This document shows positions 27,467-38,220 of a stretch of DNA of 64,000 nt, piece by piece. The translations under genes were made by a program, and so were the position numbers. Location of the stretch: contig WQZN01000001.1 in assembly GCA_009780695.1 (NCBI GenBank), forward strand, positions 186,001 to 250,000, in the 5' to 3' direction. A model generated the notes under the pieces. That model saw only the letters and a list, made by a program, of their open reading frames with translations, ran no database searches and was not told the DNA's origin. The DNA comes from Microbacteriaceae bacterium. GTDB lineage: Bacteria; Actinomycetota; Actinomycetes; Actinomycetales; Microbacteriaceae. The stretch's first letter is position 1, and each line of letters opens with the position of its first letter.

Positions 27467-30400
27467 ATGCACGATGACTCGCGTCTCGTTCTTGACCGCA
27501 TCACCCGCTTCCTCGGCGAGCGCATCTCGCCCGCCGTCTACCCCGAGCGCGTGGCGCTCGCGCTGACGGCGTGGGAGGTGCCCGACGAGCCGGTGCCGTT
27601 CACCGAGGCGGTCACGCAGCGGTACGAGCCGTTCGCTGCGGGGACGGAATGGGGCAAGCCGTGGGGCACGACGTGGTTCCACGTCACGGGTGAGGTGCCG
27701 GATGCCTGGCGCGAGGCATCCGACCGCTGCCGCGTCGAGATGCTCGTCGACCTCGGCTACCAGGGCGACTCGCCAGGGTTCCAGGCCGAAGGCCTGGTCT
27801 TCGCGCCCGACGGCACGACGGTGAAGGCCGTCGAGCCGCTCAACACGGCGGTCCCGATCGCGGGCGACCGCGTCGACCTCTATGTCGAGGCGGCGTCGAA
27901 CCCGAACATCGGCGGCGGCTGGGGCTGGGCCGGAACGCCCATGGGCGACAAGGCGACGGCGGGCACCGACCCGATCTACCGGCTGCGCGGCATCGATCTC
28001 GCTCGTCGCGACACCCTCGTGTGGGAGCTGGAGCGGGATGTCTGGACCCTGCTCGGCCTGCACGCCGAGCTGCCCGCGGCCACGAGCCGTTCGGCCCAGA
28101 TCCTGCGCGCGCTCGAGCGGATGTGCGACGTCATGGACCCGCACGATGTGGCCGGCACGGCCGAAGCCGGGCGAGCGGCTCTCGCCGGGGTGCTCGGCGT
28201 CGAGGCATCCGCCGCCGCTCACCGCATCAGCGCCGTCGGCCACGCCCACATCGACTCCGCGTGGCTCTGGCCCACGCGCGAGACGGTGCGCAAGTGCGCG
28301 CGCACCTTCTCGAACGTGCTCGCCCAGATGGACGACGACCCCGACTTCATGTTCGCCTGCTCGTCGGCGCAGCAGTACGCGTGGATCAAGCGCTTCTACC
28401 CCGAGCTGTTCGAGCGCATCCGCGCCCGGGTCGCCGAGGGGCGATTCGTGCCGGTGGGCGGCATGTGGGTCGAGTCCGACACCAACATGGTCGGCGGCGA
28501 GGCGATGGTGCGCCAGTTCGTCGCGGGCCAGGGCTTCTTCGAGCGCGAGTTCGGCGTCCGCGCGGTCACCGGCTGGCTGCCCGACTCGTTCGGCTACACC
28601 GGCGCCCTGCCGCAGCTGCTCAGCGGGGCCGGCATCGAGCAGTTCGTCACGCAGAAGATCTCGTGGAACGACACCGACCGCTTCCCGCACCACACCTTCC
28701 TGTGGGAGGGCATCGACGGCACCCGCATGTTCACCCACTTCCCGCCGATGGACACCTACAACTCGGTGCTCTCGGGCGCCGAGCTCGCCCGGCAGGAACG
28801 GCAGTACGCCGAGAAGGGCGCGGCGAACTCCTCGCTCGCCCTCTTCGGCTACGGCGACGGCGGCGGCGGCCCGACCCGCGAGATGATGGCGGCCGCACGG
28901 CGCACCGCGTCGCTCGATGGCTCGCCGCGCGTCGCGGTCGAGGCCCCCGAGGCGTTCTTCGACCACGCCAAGGCCGAGTACCCGCACCCCCCGGTGTGGT
29001 CGGGCGAGCTCTACCTCGAGCTGCACCGCGGCACCTACACGTCGCAGGCCCGCACGAAGCACGGCAATCGGCGCAGCGAGCACCTGTTGCGCGAGGCCGA
29101 GCTGTGGGCGACGACGGCGGCCGTGCGCGCCGGCGCGGACTACCCCTATGACGAGCTCGAGGCGGCCTGGCAGACGGTCCTCCTGCAGCAGTTCCACGAC
29201 ATCCTGCCCGGCTCCTCGATCGCGTGGGTGCATCGCGAGGCCGAGCGCAACTACCGAGCCGTGGCAGAGGACGTGACGGCGCTCACGCAGAGCGCGCTCG
29301 ACGCCCTCGGCGTCGGTGCACCGGCCGACGGAGCGGGCGTGCTGCTGAACGCGGCGCCCGTCAGCGTGCGCGGGGTTCCCGCGCTCGGCGGCGGGGCGGC
29401 GGCGGATGCCTCGGCCACCGTCCTGCGGCGCGACGGCGACACCGTCGTGCTCGAGAACGCGCATGCGCGCTTCGTGCTCGACGCGGAGGGGCGCGTGGTC
29501 TCGGCCGTCGACCTCGCGAGCGGCCGCGAGGCCATCGCGCCCGGTGAGTCGGCCGGTCTGCAGATCTTCCGCGACACCCCGAACCGATGGGACGCGTGGG
29601 ATGTCGACGAGCACTACCGCCGGCACGAGGAGGAACTCGGCGGCACGATCGCCCTCGAGGTCGACGCGGAAACGGCCACCGTGCGCGTGACGCGCCGGTT
29701 CGGCGGCTCGACGATCGAGCAGGAGTTCGCGCTCGGTGCGGGTGCCGCGACGCTCGAGATCACCACCCGCGTGGACTGGCACGAGCGCCAGCGCATGCTC
29801 AAGTTCGCCTTCCCGCTCGACGTGCGCGCCGATCGCGCGGCGAGCGAGGTGCAGTTCGGTCACGTCTACCGGCCGACGCATGAGAACACCTCGTGGGATG
29901 CCGCGCGCTTCGAGACCTCCGCGCACCGCTGGGTGCACGTCGCCGAGCCGGGCTTCGGCGCCGCGGTCGCGAACGACGCGAGCTACGGGCACGACGTGAC
30001 CCGTCGCCCGCGTCAGGGCGGCGGCACCATGACGCTCGTGCGTCAGTCGCTGCTGCGCGCCCCGCTGTTCCCCGACCCCGAGGCCGACCAGGGCGAGCAC
30101 GTGCTGCGCTCGTCGCTGACGCTGGGCGCCGACATCGCGGATGCCGTCGCCGCCGGCTACGCGCTCAACCTGCCGCTGCGCGCGGCCTCGGCCGAGGTTG
30201 CGCCGCTCGTCGCCGTGGACGGCGACGGCGTGCTCGTCGAGTCCGTGAAGCTCGCCGAGGACCGCTCGGGCGACGTGATCGTGCGCCTCTACGAGGCGCT
30301 CGGACGACGCGCGACGGCGACGCTGCGGTGCGCCTTCCCCGTGGGGGATGTCACCCAGACCGACCTGCTGGAACGCGAGCTCGCCGCGCCGGACGGCGTG

Positions 30401-30496
30401 GACGCGGCCGACCCCCATGGGGTGAGCCTCTCCGTCCGCCCCTTCCAGGTGGTCACCTTGCGCATCCGCCGCGCCGAGGCTGTCGTGCAGGCGTAG
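27467..30496 (+). CDS. alpha-mannosidase, GH38 family
   Basis: GHAHIDSAWLWPTRETVRKCARTFSNVL zinc/active-site motif; GGMWVESDTNMVGGEAMVRQ; LPDSFGYTGALPQLL. Confidence 0.93.
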   Translation: MHDDSRLVLDRITRFLGERISPAVYPERVALALTAWEVPDEPVPFTEAVTQRYEPFAAGTEWGKPWGTTWFHVTGEVPDAWREASDRCRVEMLVDLGYQGDSPGFQAEGLVFAPDGTTVKAVEPLNTAVPIAGDRVDLYVEAASNPNIGGGWGWAGTPMGDKATAGTDPIYRLRGIDLARRDTLVWELERDVWTLLGLHAELPAATSRSAQILRALERMCDVMDPHDVAGTAEAGRAALAGVLGVEASAAAHRISAVGHAHIDSAWLWPTRETVRKCARTFSNVLAQMDDDPDFMFACSSAQQYAWIKRFYPELFERIRARVAEGRFVPVGGMWVESDTNMVGGEAMVRQFVAGQGFFEREFGVRAVTGWLPDSFGYTGALPQLLSGAGIEQFVTQKISWNDTDRFPHHTFLWEGIDGTRMFTHFPPMDTYNSVLSGAELARQERQYAEKGAANSSLALFGYGDGGGGPTREMMAAARRTASLDGSPRVAVEAPEAFFDHAKAEYPHPPVWSGELYLELHRGTYTSQARTKHGNRRSEHLLREAELWATTAAVRAGADYPYDELEAAWQTVLLQQFHDILPGSSIAWVHREAERNYRAVAEDVTALTQSALDALGVGAPADGAGVLLNAAPVSVRGVPALGGGAAADASATVLRRDGDTVVLENAHARFVLDAEGRVVSAVDLASGREAIAPGESAGLQIFRDTPNRWDAWDVDEHYRRHEEELGGTIALEVDAETATVRVTRRFGGSTIEQEFALGAGAATLEITTRVDWHERQRMLKFAFPLDVRADRAASEVQFGHVYRPTHENTSWDAARFETSAHRWVHVAEPGFGAAVANDASYGHDVTRRPRQGGGTMTLVRQSLLRAPLFPDPEADQGEHVLRSSLTLGADIADAVAAGYALNLPLRAASAEVAPLVAVDGDGVLVESVKLAEDRSGDVIVRLYEALGRRATATLRCAFPVGDVTQTDLLERELAAPDGVDAADPHGVSLSVRPFQVVTLRIRRAEAVVQA

Positions 30497-30541
30497 CTCG
30501 CACGCCGCTGTTCCGATCACGACCATCAAGGGGTAACAACA

Positions 30542-32416
<1,875 letters not shown>

Positions 32417-32452
32417 GCGGCACCGAGGCAAGGCCCGCGCGCACCAGCCGAC

Positions 32453-32890
32453 CTACTCGGACTGCGTGCGACGGTTCCACGCTTGAAGGAGTTCAAAGGT
32501 CCCGGACGGGTAGAGCGGTCGGTCAAGGCCGTCGATCGGCCTCCAGCTGACCGGGCTGCCCTCGTCAAGGATGATGAGGTGGGCATCCAGCGGCAGAGCC
32601 GCCAGATCCACGGACTCGACGCCGAAAACATGGACGATCTCGTGCCCCGGCTGTCCTTCGTATTCAAAGAGGTTCTCAGTCACCCCAAGCAGTTCGACCT
32701 GGTCCAGAGCCACGTCGAGCTCTTCGCGGAATTCTCGGCGAAGTGCGGCTTCTGCGGTCTCTCCGAATTCGATTCCGCCGCCGACCGCCCGGTGGAAGGC
32801 CTCACCTGCGACGCGGTCAACACCGTCGAGCACGAGGACACAGCCGGAGCGCACATGGAACCCCACCGCGATGTTTCGAATCGATGGCAC
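32453..32890 (-). CDS. NUDIX hydrolase
   Basis: GGGIEFGETAEAALRREFREELDV NUDIX box. Confidence 0.88.
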   Translation of the reverse strand: MPSIRNIAVGFHVRSGCVLVLDGVDRVAGEAFHRAVGGGIEFGETAEAALRREFREELDVALDQVELLGVTENLFEYEGQPGHEIVHVFGVESVDLAALPLDAHLIILDEGSPVSWRPIDGLDRPLYPSGTFELLQAWNRRTQSE

Positions 32891-32972
32891 GACCCAAGAC
32901 TATGAACCGGATCGCCGCTGCGGGCAGTGAATGCCACGCGCACCGGCGTGTGGCATCCACCGCCCCCACTCC

Positions 32973-34889
32973 CTACTCGGTGAACGGCGCCGACACGTGC
33001 GAGACCAGGCCGCCCCAGCCATCGCTCGGGAACGAGTCGCCCACCCGCACGTAGACCGTCTTGGACTGGCCCAGATACGGCGTGACGTCGATGGTCTGGG
33101 GCGCCAGGTTCGAGGTGTCGTGGATCTGCTGGTCTTCGGTCAGAACCGTGGTCCAGTTCGTACCGTCGGAACTGACCTGTACCAGGTACTCCTGCCCGAT
33201 CGTGAGCACGACCTGAGCCGAGGTCGTGTCCGCCGGGAACGGGAAGCGGTACACGAAGTAATTCGTCCCATCGGCGAAGCGGTCCTGAGAGCCGTTGATC
33301 TGCGAGCCGTCGGCGTCCCACAGCCACGGCGTCTCAGCAGCGGTGCCCGTGCCGAAGTCGATGCTGTGCGCGACGAGGACGTCGGCCGTGGCGGTGAAGC
33401 TCAGGTGCGGCGCCGCGGTGACCTGCGCGGTGACCGCATAGTTCCCGTCCGGGGCGCTCGCGGGCACGCTGACCGTGATCGGCACGGTGGCCGATGCCGG
33501 CACCTCGGTGCCGTGCGTGGCGAGCACCAGGCTCTGGCTCGCCGGCGTCGCGCCCCACCCGGCCGGGGCCGACACGTTCAGTGCGACGCGGGTCGGCGCG
33601 GAGCTCTGCGGCATCGACGTCGCCTCGACATCGAGCGAGAGCTTGACGGTGCTCGACCCCGTCTTGGCCGGCATCACGACCGGCTGCGCGGGCGAGGCCA
33701 GGGCGGACAGCGACGAGGTGCGGGTGTTCGCGGGGATGTCGGCGATCAGCGCACTGAGCGCACTGGCCTGCGTGCGCCAGTCGAACACGTTCGGGTCGGT
33801 GGCGTTCGCCGCGCCGGCCCACTTGGTTCCCAGCCGGTCGCCGGGGTCGCGATCCTCAGCCCACACCGTCTGCGCCTGGGCGGAGACGAAGGCCGTGTAG
33901 CGCGGGTCGCCGGTCGTGTCGGCGAGGTCCATCATGTAGCGCATGAAGACGCCCTTGAACTGCTTGGCGTTGTCGTCGCAGGACTGGCCGACGGCGTCGC
34001 AGCTCTCGGTGAGGATGCCGTCGCTCACCAGCTGCGGGGAACTCAGCGCCGCATCGGCGAGGTGACGCACGGTCGTCAGGATGCTTGGGTCGTGCGTGCC
34101 CCGCCACAGCTCGAGGCCCGCACCGATCGCCAAGCCCTGGTTGTAGCTCCACACCGTCTGCCCGTTGTTCTGGCAGTCGGAGGTCAGCCCGTCGTTGACC
34201 AGCCCGGCCGAATTGATCAGTCCGCTGCCGGTGAACCAGGTCCACGCCTGCTCGGCTCGACCGAGCCACAGCTTGTCGCCGGGCAGCCGGTTGTGCAGCT
34301 CGGCGGTCAGCCGGATGTACAGCCCGTTGGTCACGGCGTTCTTATAGGTCTTCTCGGCGTCCCACCACACGCCGCCGCCGCACGTGCTGGAATCCCAGTA
34401 GCCGTTGACGTAGGTCGCGATCGTCTCGGCCATGTCGAGGTATTTGTGGTCGCCCGTGACGTCATAGGCCTCGACCCAGGTCAGACCCCACCATTCCGAG
34501 TCGTCGATGGCGCGGCTGGTGAAGTTCCCGAGCAGGGGGTCGCCGGACAACACCCCTGCGGGGAACGTCCCCTTGTCCTTCTCGAAGGTGTTGTCGAGTT
34601 CGGCGACGTAGCGACGGTCTCCCGTGCGCTGCATGTAGTCGCCGATCGTCTGGAGCGCGACGGCCGAGTTCCACCAGCTCGAGGGGAACCACGCGTTCGC
34701 CGGGTCGTACGACTGCATCAGCACGTCGGCGGCGACCCTGGCCCGTGCGACGGCGGTCGGGGCGTCGACCCCGGCGGACGTCGAACCGGTGGATGCCTGG
34801 GCGGCGGTGACCGGAAGCGCGGCGGCCACGGCGACGGCCGCGGCCATCGCGAGGGCGCGGACCGCGCGGGAGGCACGAGATGTCGGCAT
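32973..34889 (-). CDS. secreted GH76-like protein (alpha-1,6-mannanase type) with C-terminal beta-rich domains
   Basis: Signal peptide; WWNSAVALQTIGDYMQRTGD, DDSEWWGLTWVEAYDVTGDHKYLDMAE, WSYNQGLAIGAGLELWR. Confidence 0.8.
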   Translation of the reverse strand: MPTSRASRAVRALAMAAAVAVAAALPVTAAQASTGSTSAGVDAPTAVARARVAADVLMQSYDPANAWFPSSWWNSAVALQTIGDYMQRTGDRRYVAELDNTFEKDKGTFPAGVLSGDPLLGNFTSRAIDDSEWWGLTWVEAYDVTGDHKYLDMAETIATYVNGYWDSSTCGGGVWWDAEKTYKNAVTNGLYIRLTAELHNRLPGDKLWLGRAEQAWTWFTGSGLINSAGLVNDGLTSDCQNNGQTVWSYNQGLAIGAGLELWRGTHDPSILTTVRHLADAALSSPQLVSDGILTESCDAVGQSCDDNAKQFKGVFMRYMMDLADTTGDPRYTAFVSAQAQTVWAEDRDPGDRLGTKWAGAANATDPNVFDWRTQASALSALIADIPANTRTSSLSALASPAQPVVMPAKTGSSTVKLSLDVEATSMPQSSAPTRVALNVSAPAGWGATPASQSLVLATHGTEVPASATVPITVSVPASAPDGNYAVTAQVTAAPHLSFTATADVLVAHSIDFGTGTAAETPWLWDADGSQINGSQDRFADGTNYFVYRFPFPADTTSAQVVLTIGQEYLVQVSSDGTNWTTVLTEDQQIHDTSNLAPQTIDVTPYLGQSKTVYVRVGDSFPSDGWGGLVSHVSAPFTE

Positions 34890-34987
34890 GGTGCTCTTTC
34901 CCTTTCCTGCTGTTCACGACGGCGCCGTCGTCAGGACCGGCACCCCAGGAACCGCATTGGGAGACGCAGAAGGTTCCTGGATCAGTA

Positions 34988-35005
34988 TTTGGAAACGTTT
35001 CCAAA
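34988..35005. promoter_or_regulatory. LacI-type operator, 18-bp perfect palindrome
   Basis: TTTGGAAACGTTTCCAAA between LacI#1 and GH76 gene 1. Confidence 0.9.
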
Positions 35006-35098
35006 CGAGTATCGAAGACGCCGTCGCAGGGTGTCAAGAGTCATCCGGAACCCGCGATCGCGCGTCGCCGACGCCAACCGGCCTCGCCCGCGCGAGGC

Positions 35099-36109
35099 TC
35101 AGTCGTCGCGGTGGAAGCGCCGCCCGCGCCGCTCGATGTGCGTCGCCACCCGGTATTTCGTGCGCGCCGACCGGTCTCCGGCGATCCGATCGAACAGGCG
35201 GACGGCGGCGCGTCGCCCCATCTCGGCCGGCGCATAGACGACGAGGTCGACCTCGAACGGCAGCAGGTCGGCGAGCTCGAGGTCGTCGAAGCCGGCGAGG
35301 GCGACCGTGGTGCCGAGCGCCGTGAACGCCTGGATCGCGCCGAGCGTCATCCGGTTGTTGTCGCAGAAGATCGCCGTAGGCGGCCGGTCCGACTGCAGCA
35401 GCCGGACGGTCGAGGCACAGGCCGCCTCCGCGGTGGAATTGTGCGTCGACACGAGCTCGTGCTCGAGCGGAACGTCGGCCTCCTGCAGCACCATGCGGTA
35501 CGCGCGCATGCGCGCGCCCCCGGTGGCCGCCGCCGGGTCGCCCCCGACATACGCGATGCGACGATGGCCCGCCGCGATCAGACCCCCGAGAGCTTGCCGA
35601 ACACCCGAGGTGTTGTCGAGTTCCACACTGTCGAAGGCGGTCTTCGCCGGCGTCCGGTCGACGTAGACGACCGGCGTGCCGCTGTCGAGCGCGGCGGCCT
35701 CGCCCGGCCCGGTCGCCATGCCGCTCGTCACGATCAGCAGCCCGTCGACGCGGCGCCGGATGAACTCTTCGACCAGTTCGCGCTCGGTGCCGGAGTCGAG
35801 CTGGGTCGTGCCGATGAGCAGCACGTGGTTGTGCTCGCTCACGACCGCCGCGGCGCCGTTCGCGAGCTCGGAGCTGAACGGGTTGCGCAGATCGTCGATG
35901 ATCAGACCGATCGTCGAGGATGCCTGGCCGGGGCGCAGCATCCTCGCCACCTCGTTGCGGCTGAAGCCGATCTCGGCGATCGCGGCCTCGACGCGCTGCC
36001 GCATCGCCGGGCTGACGTGGGTGCCGCCGTTGACCACGCGCGACACGGTTCCCACCCCGACCCCGGCCCGGGCGGCCACATCGCGCATCGTCGGTCTGGG
36101 ATCGCCCAT
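35099..36109 (-). CDS. LacI-family transcriptional regulator (LacI#1)
   Basis: PTMRDVAARAGVGVGTVSRVVNGGTHVSPAMRQRVEAAIAEIGFSRNEVARMLR. Confidence 0.93.
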   Translation of the reverse strand: MGDPRPTMRDVAARAGVGVGTVSRVVNGGTHVSPAMRQRVEAAIAEIGFSRNEVARMLRPGQASSTIGLIIDDLRNPFSSELANGAAAVVSEHNHVLLIGTTQLDSGTERELVEEFIRRRVDGLLIVTSGMATGPGEAAALDSGTPVVYVDRTPAKTAFDSVELDNTSGVRQALGGLIAAGHRRIAYVGGDPAAATGGARMRAYRMVLQEADVPLEHELVSTHNSTAEAACASTVRLLQSDRPPTAIFCDNNRMTLGAIQAFTALGTTVALAGFDDLELADLLPFEVDLVVYAPAEMGRRAAVRLFDRIAGDRSARTKYRVATHIERRGRRFHRDD

Positions 36110-36222
36110 CGCCTGCTCCCACACGCATCTCGGCCGCAAATACCGCTTCAGGCTAGCCGCTCAGGGCCGCGCGACCCGGGCTCCCGGCGGAAAGCCGTGG
36201 CCTCTCCGCCGGGAGCCGAGAA

Positions 36223-37413
36223 TCAGTACAGCCGGGACCAGCTGGGGGCGTTCGCTGCGAGGCTCGCGTAGACCTGCACCGCGGCGCCCTGCTCGAGGGC
36301 CTTGGTCGCGCCGCTGATGTCCTGCGAGAACAGGCCGGTCGTGGCATCCCTGCGCCCCGACCACAGCAGATCGCCGTAGCTGTTCATGGCGTCGTAGTAC
36401 GTGCCGTTCCTCGTCGCCGTGGAAAGGAGCAGCAGCGACTTGAAGTAGATCGAGTTGAAGTAGATCGGCTGCTGCCCGATCGTGCCGGACTCGATGTAAT
36501 AGGCGTAACTCGCCTCGGCGACATCGACGGCGTGGTCGAGGTAGGTGCGGTCCCGGGTGGCGAGGTAGAGCGCATACGCCGCAGCGAGCGGGATGCCCTG
36601 GTTGTAGGACCACTTGGTCTGCTCGACCGCGCCGCTCATGCTGACGTGGTCGAAGTAGAGACCGTCGGTGTCGAGCAGGTACTGGTTCGTCCAGTCATAG
36701 GAACGCACCGCGCCGTCGAGGTAGTCACGGTTGCCGGTGATCGCGAAGAGGCGGGCGCCGATGAGCGCTGCGGGCATGTTCGAGACGGTGTTGCGGTCCT
36801 GGCTCCACGATGCCTGGGTCCAGAAGATCCCGCCTGGGTCGGGGTGGGTCGGGTCGCTGTCCCAACCCGACTGCAGCAGCGTGAAGATCTGCTCGGCGCG
36901 CTGCAGAGCGGCCGCGTCGCCGGTCATCAGGTGGAGCTGGATCTTCTCGAGCGCGACCCACGCATTGTCGTCGTAGAAGAGATCGCCGCTGTTGCCGTAG
37001 GGGGCCTGGGCGCCCGAGGCATAGCCGGGCTGCCCGGTCGTGCTCGTGTCTTCCCAGTAGTGTTCCTGACCTGCGGCGAGTGAGGCCAACGCCGCCCTGG
37101 TGGCGGCATCGGGTCGCATCGCGACGAGATCGAGCGCCGCGACGTGCACCTGCGAGTGGGACCATTCATAGCCGTATGCCGGGTCGCCGGCCTGCGCCGG
37201 ATAGGTCTCGTGAACGAGATCCGACCCGTCGTTCGCCAGCACGAATCGCTGCAGCGCCGACCAGGATTCGAGCGCACGTGCGGCGTTGTTGGTGCCGCCC
37301 TGGGCCGGAGGCCACGTCGGCGAGGCCAGCGCCGCATCGGTCGCGGCCCCCCAGAGGGCGGCGCCGCCTGCTGCGCCGAGGCCGGCTTTCAAGAGGGTTC
37401 TTCTGCTCAACAT
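36223..37413 (-). CDS. secreted GH76-like protein with Tat-type signal
   Basis: MLSRRTLLKAGLGAAGGAALWG; DDNAWVALEKIQLHLMTGD; TKWSYNQGIPLAAAYALYLATRDRTYLDHAVDVAEA. Confidence 0.8.
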   Translation of the reverse strand: MLSRRTLLKAGLGAAGGAALWGAATDAALASPTWPPAQGGTNNAARALESWSALQRFVLANDGSDLVHETYPAQAGDPAYGYEWSHSQVHVAALDLVAMRPDAATRAALASLAAGQEHYWEDTSTTGQPGYASGAQAPYGNSGDLFYDDNAWVALEKIQLHLMTGDAAALQRAEQIFTLLQSGWDSDPTHPDPGGIFWTQASWSQDRNTVSNMPAALIGARLFAITGNRDYLDGAVRSYDWTNQYLLDTDGLYFDHVSMSGAVEQTKWSYNQGIPLAAAYALYLATRDRTYLDHAVDVAEASYAYYIESGTIGQQPIYFNSIYFKSLLLLSTATRNGTYYDAMNSYGDLLWSGRRDATTGLFSQDISGATKALEQGAAVQVYASLAANAPSWSRLY

Positions 37414-37463
37414 CGATGGTTCTCCTTCGAAGCGGGATGGAGCCGTGGGGTGGAGACGCACAT

Positions 37464-37479
37464 TTGGAAACGTTTCCAA
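37464..37479. promoter_or_regulatory. LacI-type operator, 16-bp perfect palindrome
   Basis: TTGGAAACGTTTCCAA, 50 bp upstream of GH76 gene 2; same core as 34988-35005. Confidence 0.9.
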
Positions 37480-37556
37480 TTCCCGATGCTAAGCCTCGCC
37501 CCCACGCGGGGGTCAAGCACGCGATGTCACGGGGTGGGCACCGATATCGTCCTTGC

Positions 37557-38111
37557 ATGACGGACCGGCCGATCCCGCAACCCCCGGCAGGCTTCGACGA
37601 CCTGTTCCGGCGTCGTTATGTGCCCTATGCCGATGCCGACATCGTCGGCACCCTTGCTGCGCCCGATCCGTCCCTGATCCATCGAGTTCATCTGATCGCT
37701 CAGCCAGAACCGGGACTCGTCACGGTGTGCGAGTCCGAGGAATGGTGGCGTTTCCTTCCCGGCGGCCGCCTCGAGGCATACGAAGACGCAGAGACGGCGG
37801 CGCGCAGGGAGCTTCTGGAGGAAGCGGGGGTGGCGCCGACGAGCGAACCGAGCTTCTTCTTCAGCCACATCGCCACCAGTCGGCTGGACCGGCCTTACCT
37901 GCCGCACGTCCCACACCCCGTCTACTGGTGGACATACGCGCTCTGCTCGGTGCGCGTCGTCGGGGCGCCGACGTCCCCCGTGGGTGGCGAACGGATCACC
38001 GCAGTGCACCACATGTGGGTTCCGGACGCGATCACCTGGCTCGCCGCGGACGACACTGACTCCGCCCACGGCGAGGTACTTCGACTCGCGGCCACCCTGG
38101 GGCTTGCATAG
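37557..38111 (+). CDS. NUDIX hydrolase
   Basis: GGRLEAYEDAETAARRELLEEAGV. Confidence 0.88.
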   Translation: MTDRPIPQPPAGFDDLFRRRYVPYADADIVGTLAAPDPSLIHRVHLIAQPEPGLVTVCESEEWWRFLPGGRLEAYEDAETAARRELLEEAGVAPTSEPSFFFSHIATSRLDRPYLPHVPHPVYWWTYALCSVRVVGAPTSPVGGERITAVHHMWVPDAITWLAADDTDSAHGEVLRLAATLGLA

Positions 38112-38140
38112 CAGCGGCTCGCAGCGGCTCGGCCGCGCGC

Positions 38141-38220
38141 CCGTCGGGCGCTTTTCCTACTGTGGGGCATATGGCACGGCCGTGCCGGCTATGCCCGCCA
38201 GTAGAAAAAGTGCCCGACGG
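38141..38220. repeat. palindromic repeat family B, copy ending at the GH38 stop codon
   Basis: CCGTCGGGCGCTTTTCCTACTGTGGGGCATATGGCACGG / CCGTGCCGGCTATGCCCGCCAGTAGAAAAAGTGCCCGACGG. Confidence 0.92.

Noticed and set aside
27425-30529. 1034-aa minus-strand ORF opposite GH38
   Set aside because: Mirror-frame artefact of strong GC3 bias; the plus strand carries clear GH38 catalytic motifs.
34988-37479. Catabolite-response (cre/CcpA-like) reading of the TTGGAAACGTTTCCAA sites
   Set aside because: The shape is generic for LacI/GalR proteins; a local LacI regulator sits between the sites, so a pathway-specific operator is the simpler explanation.
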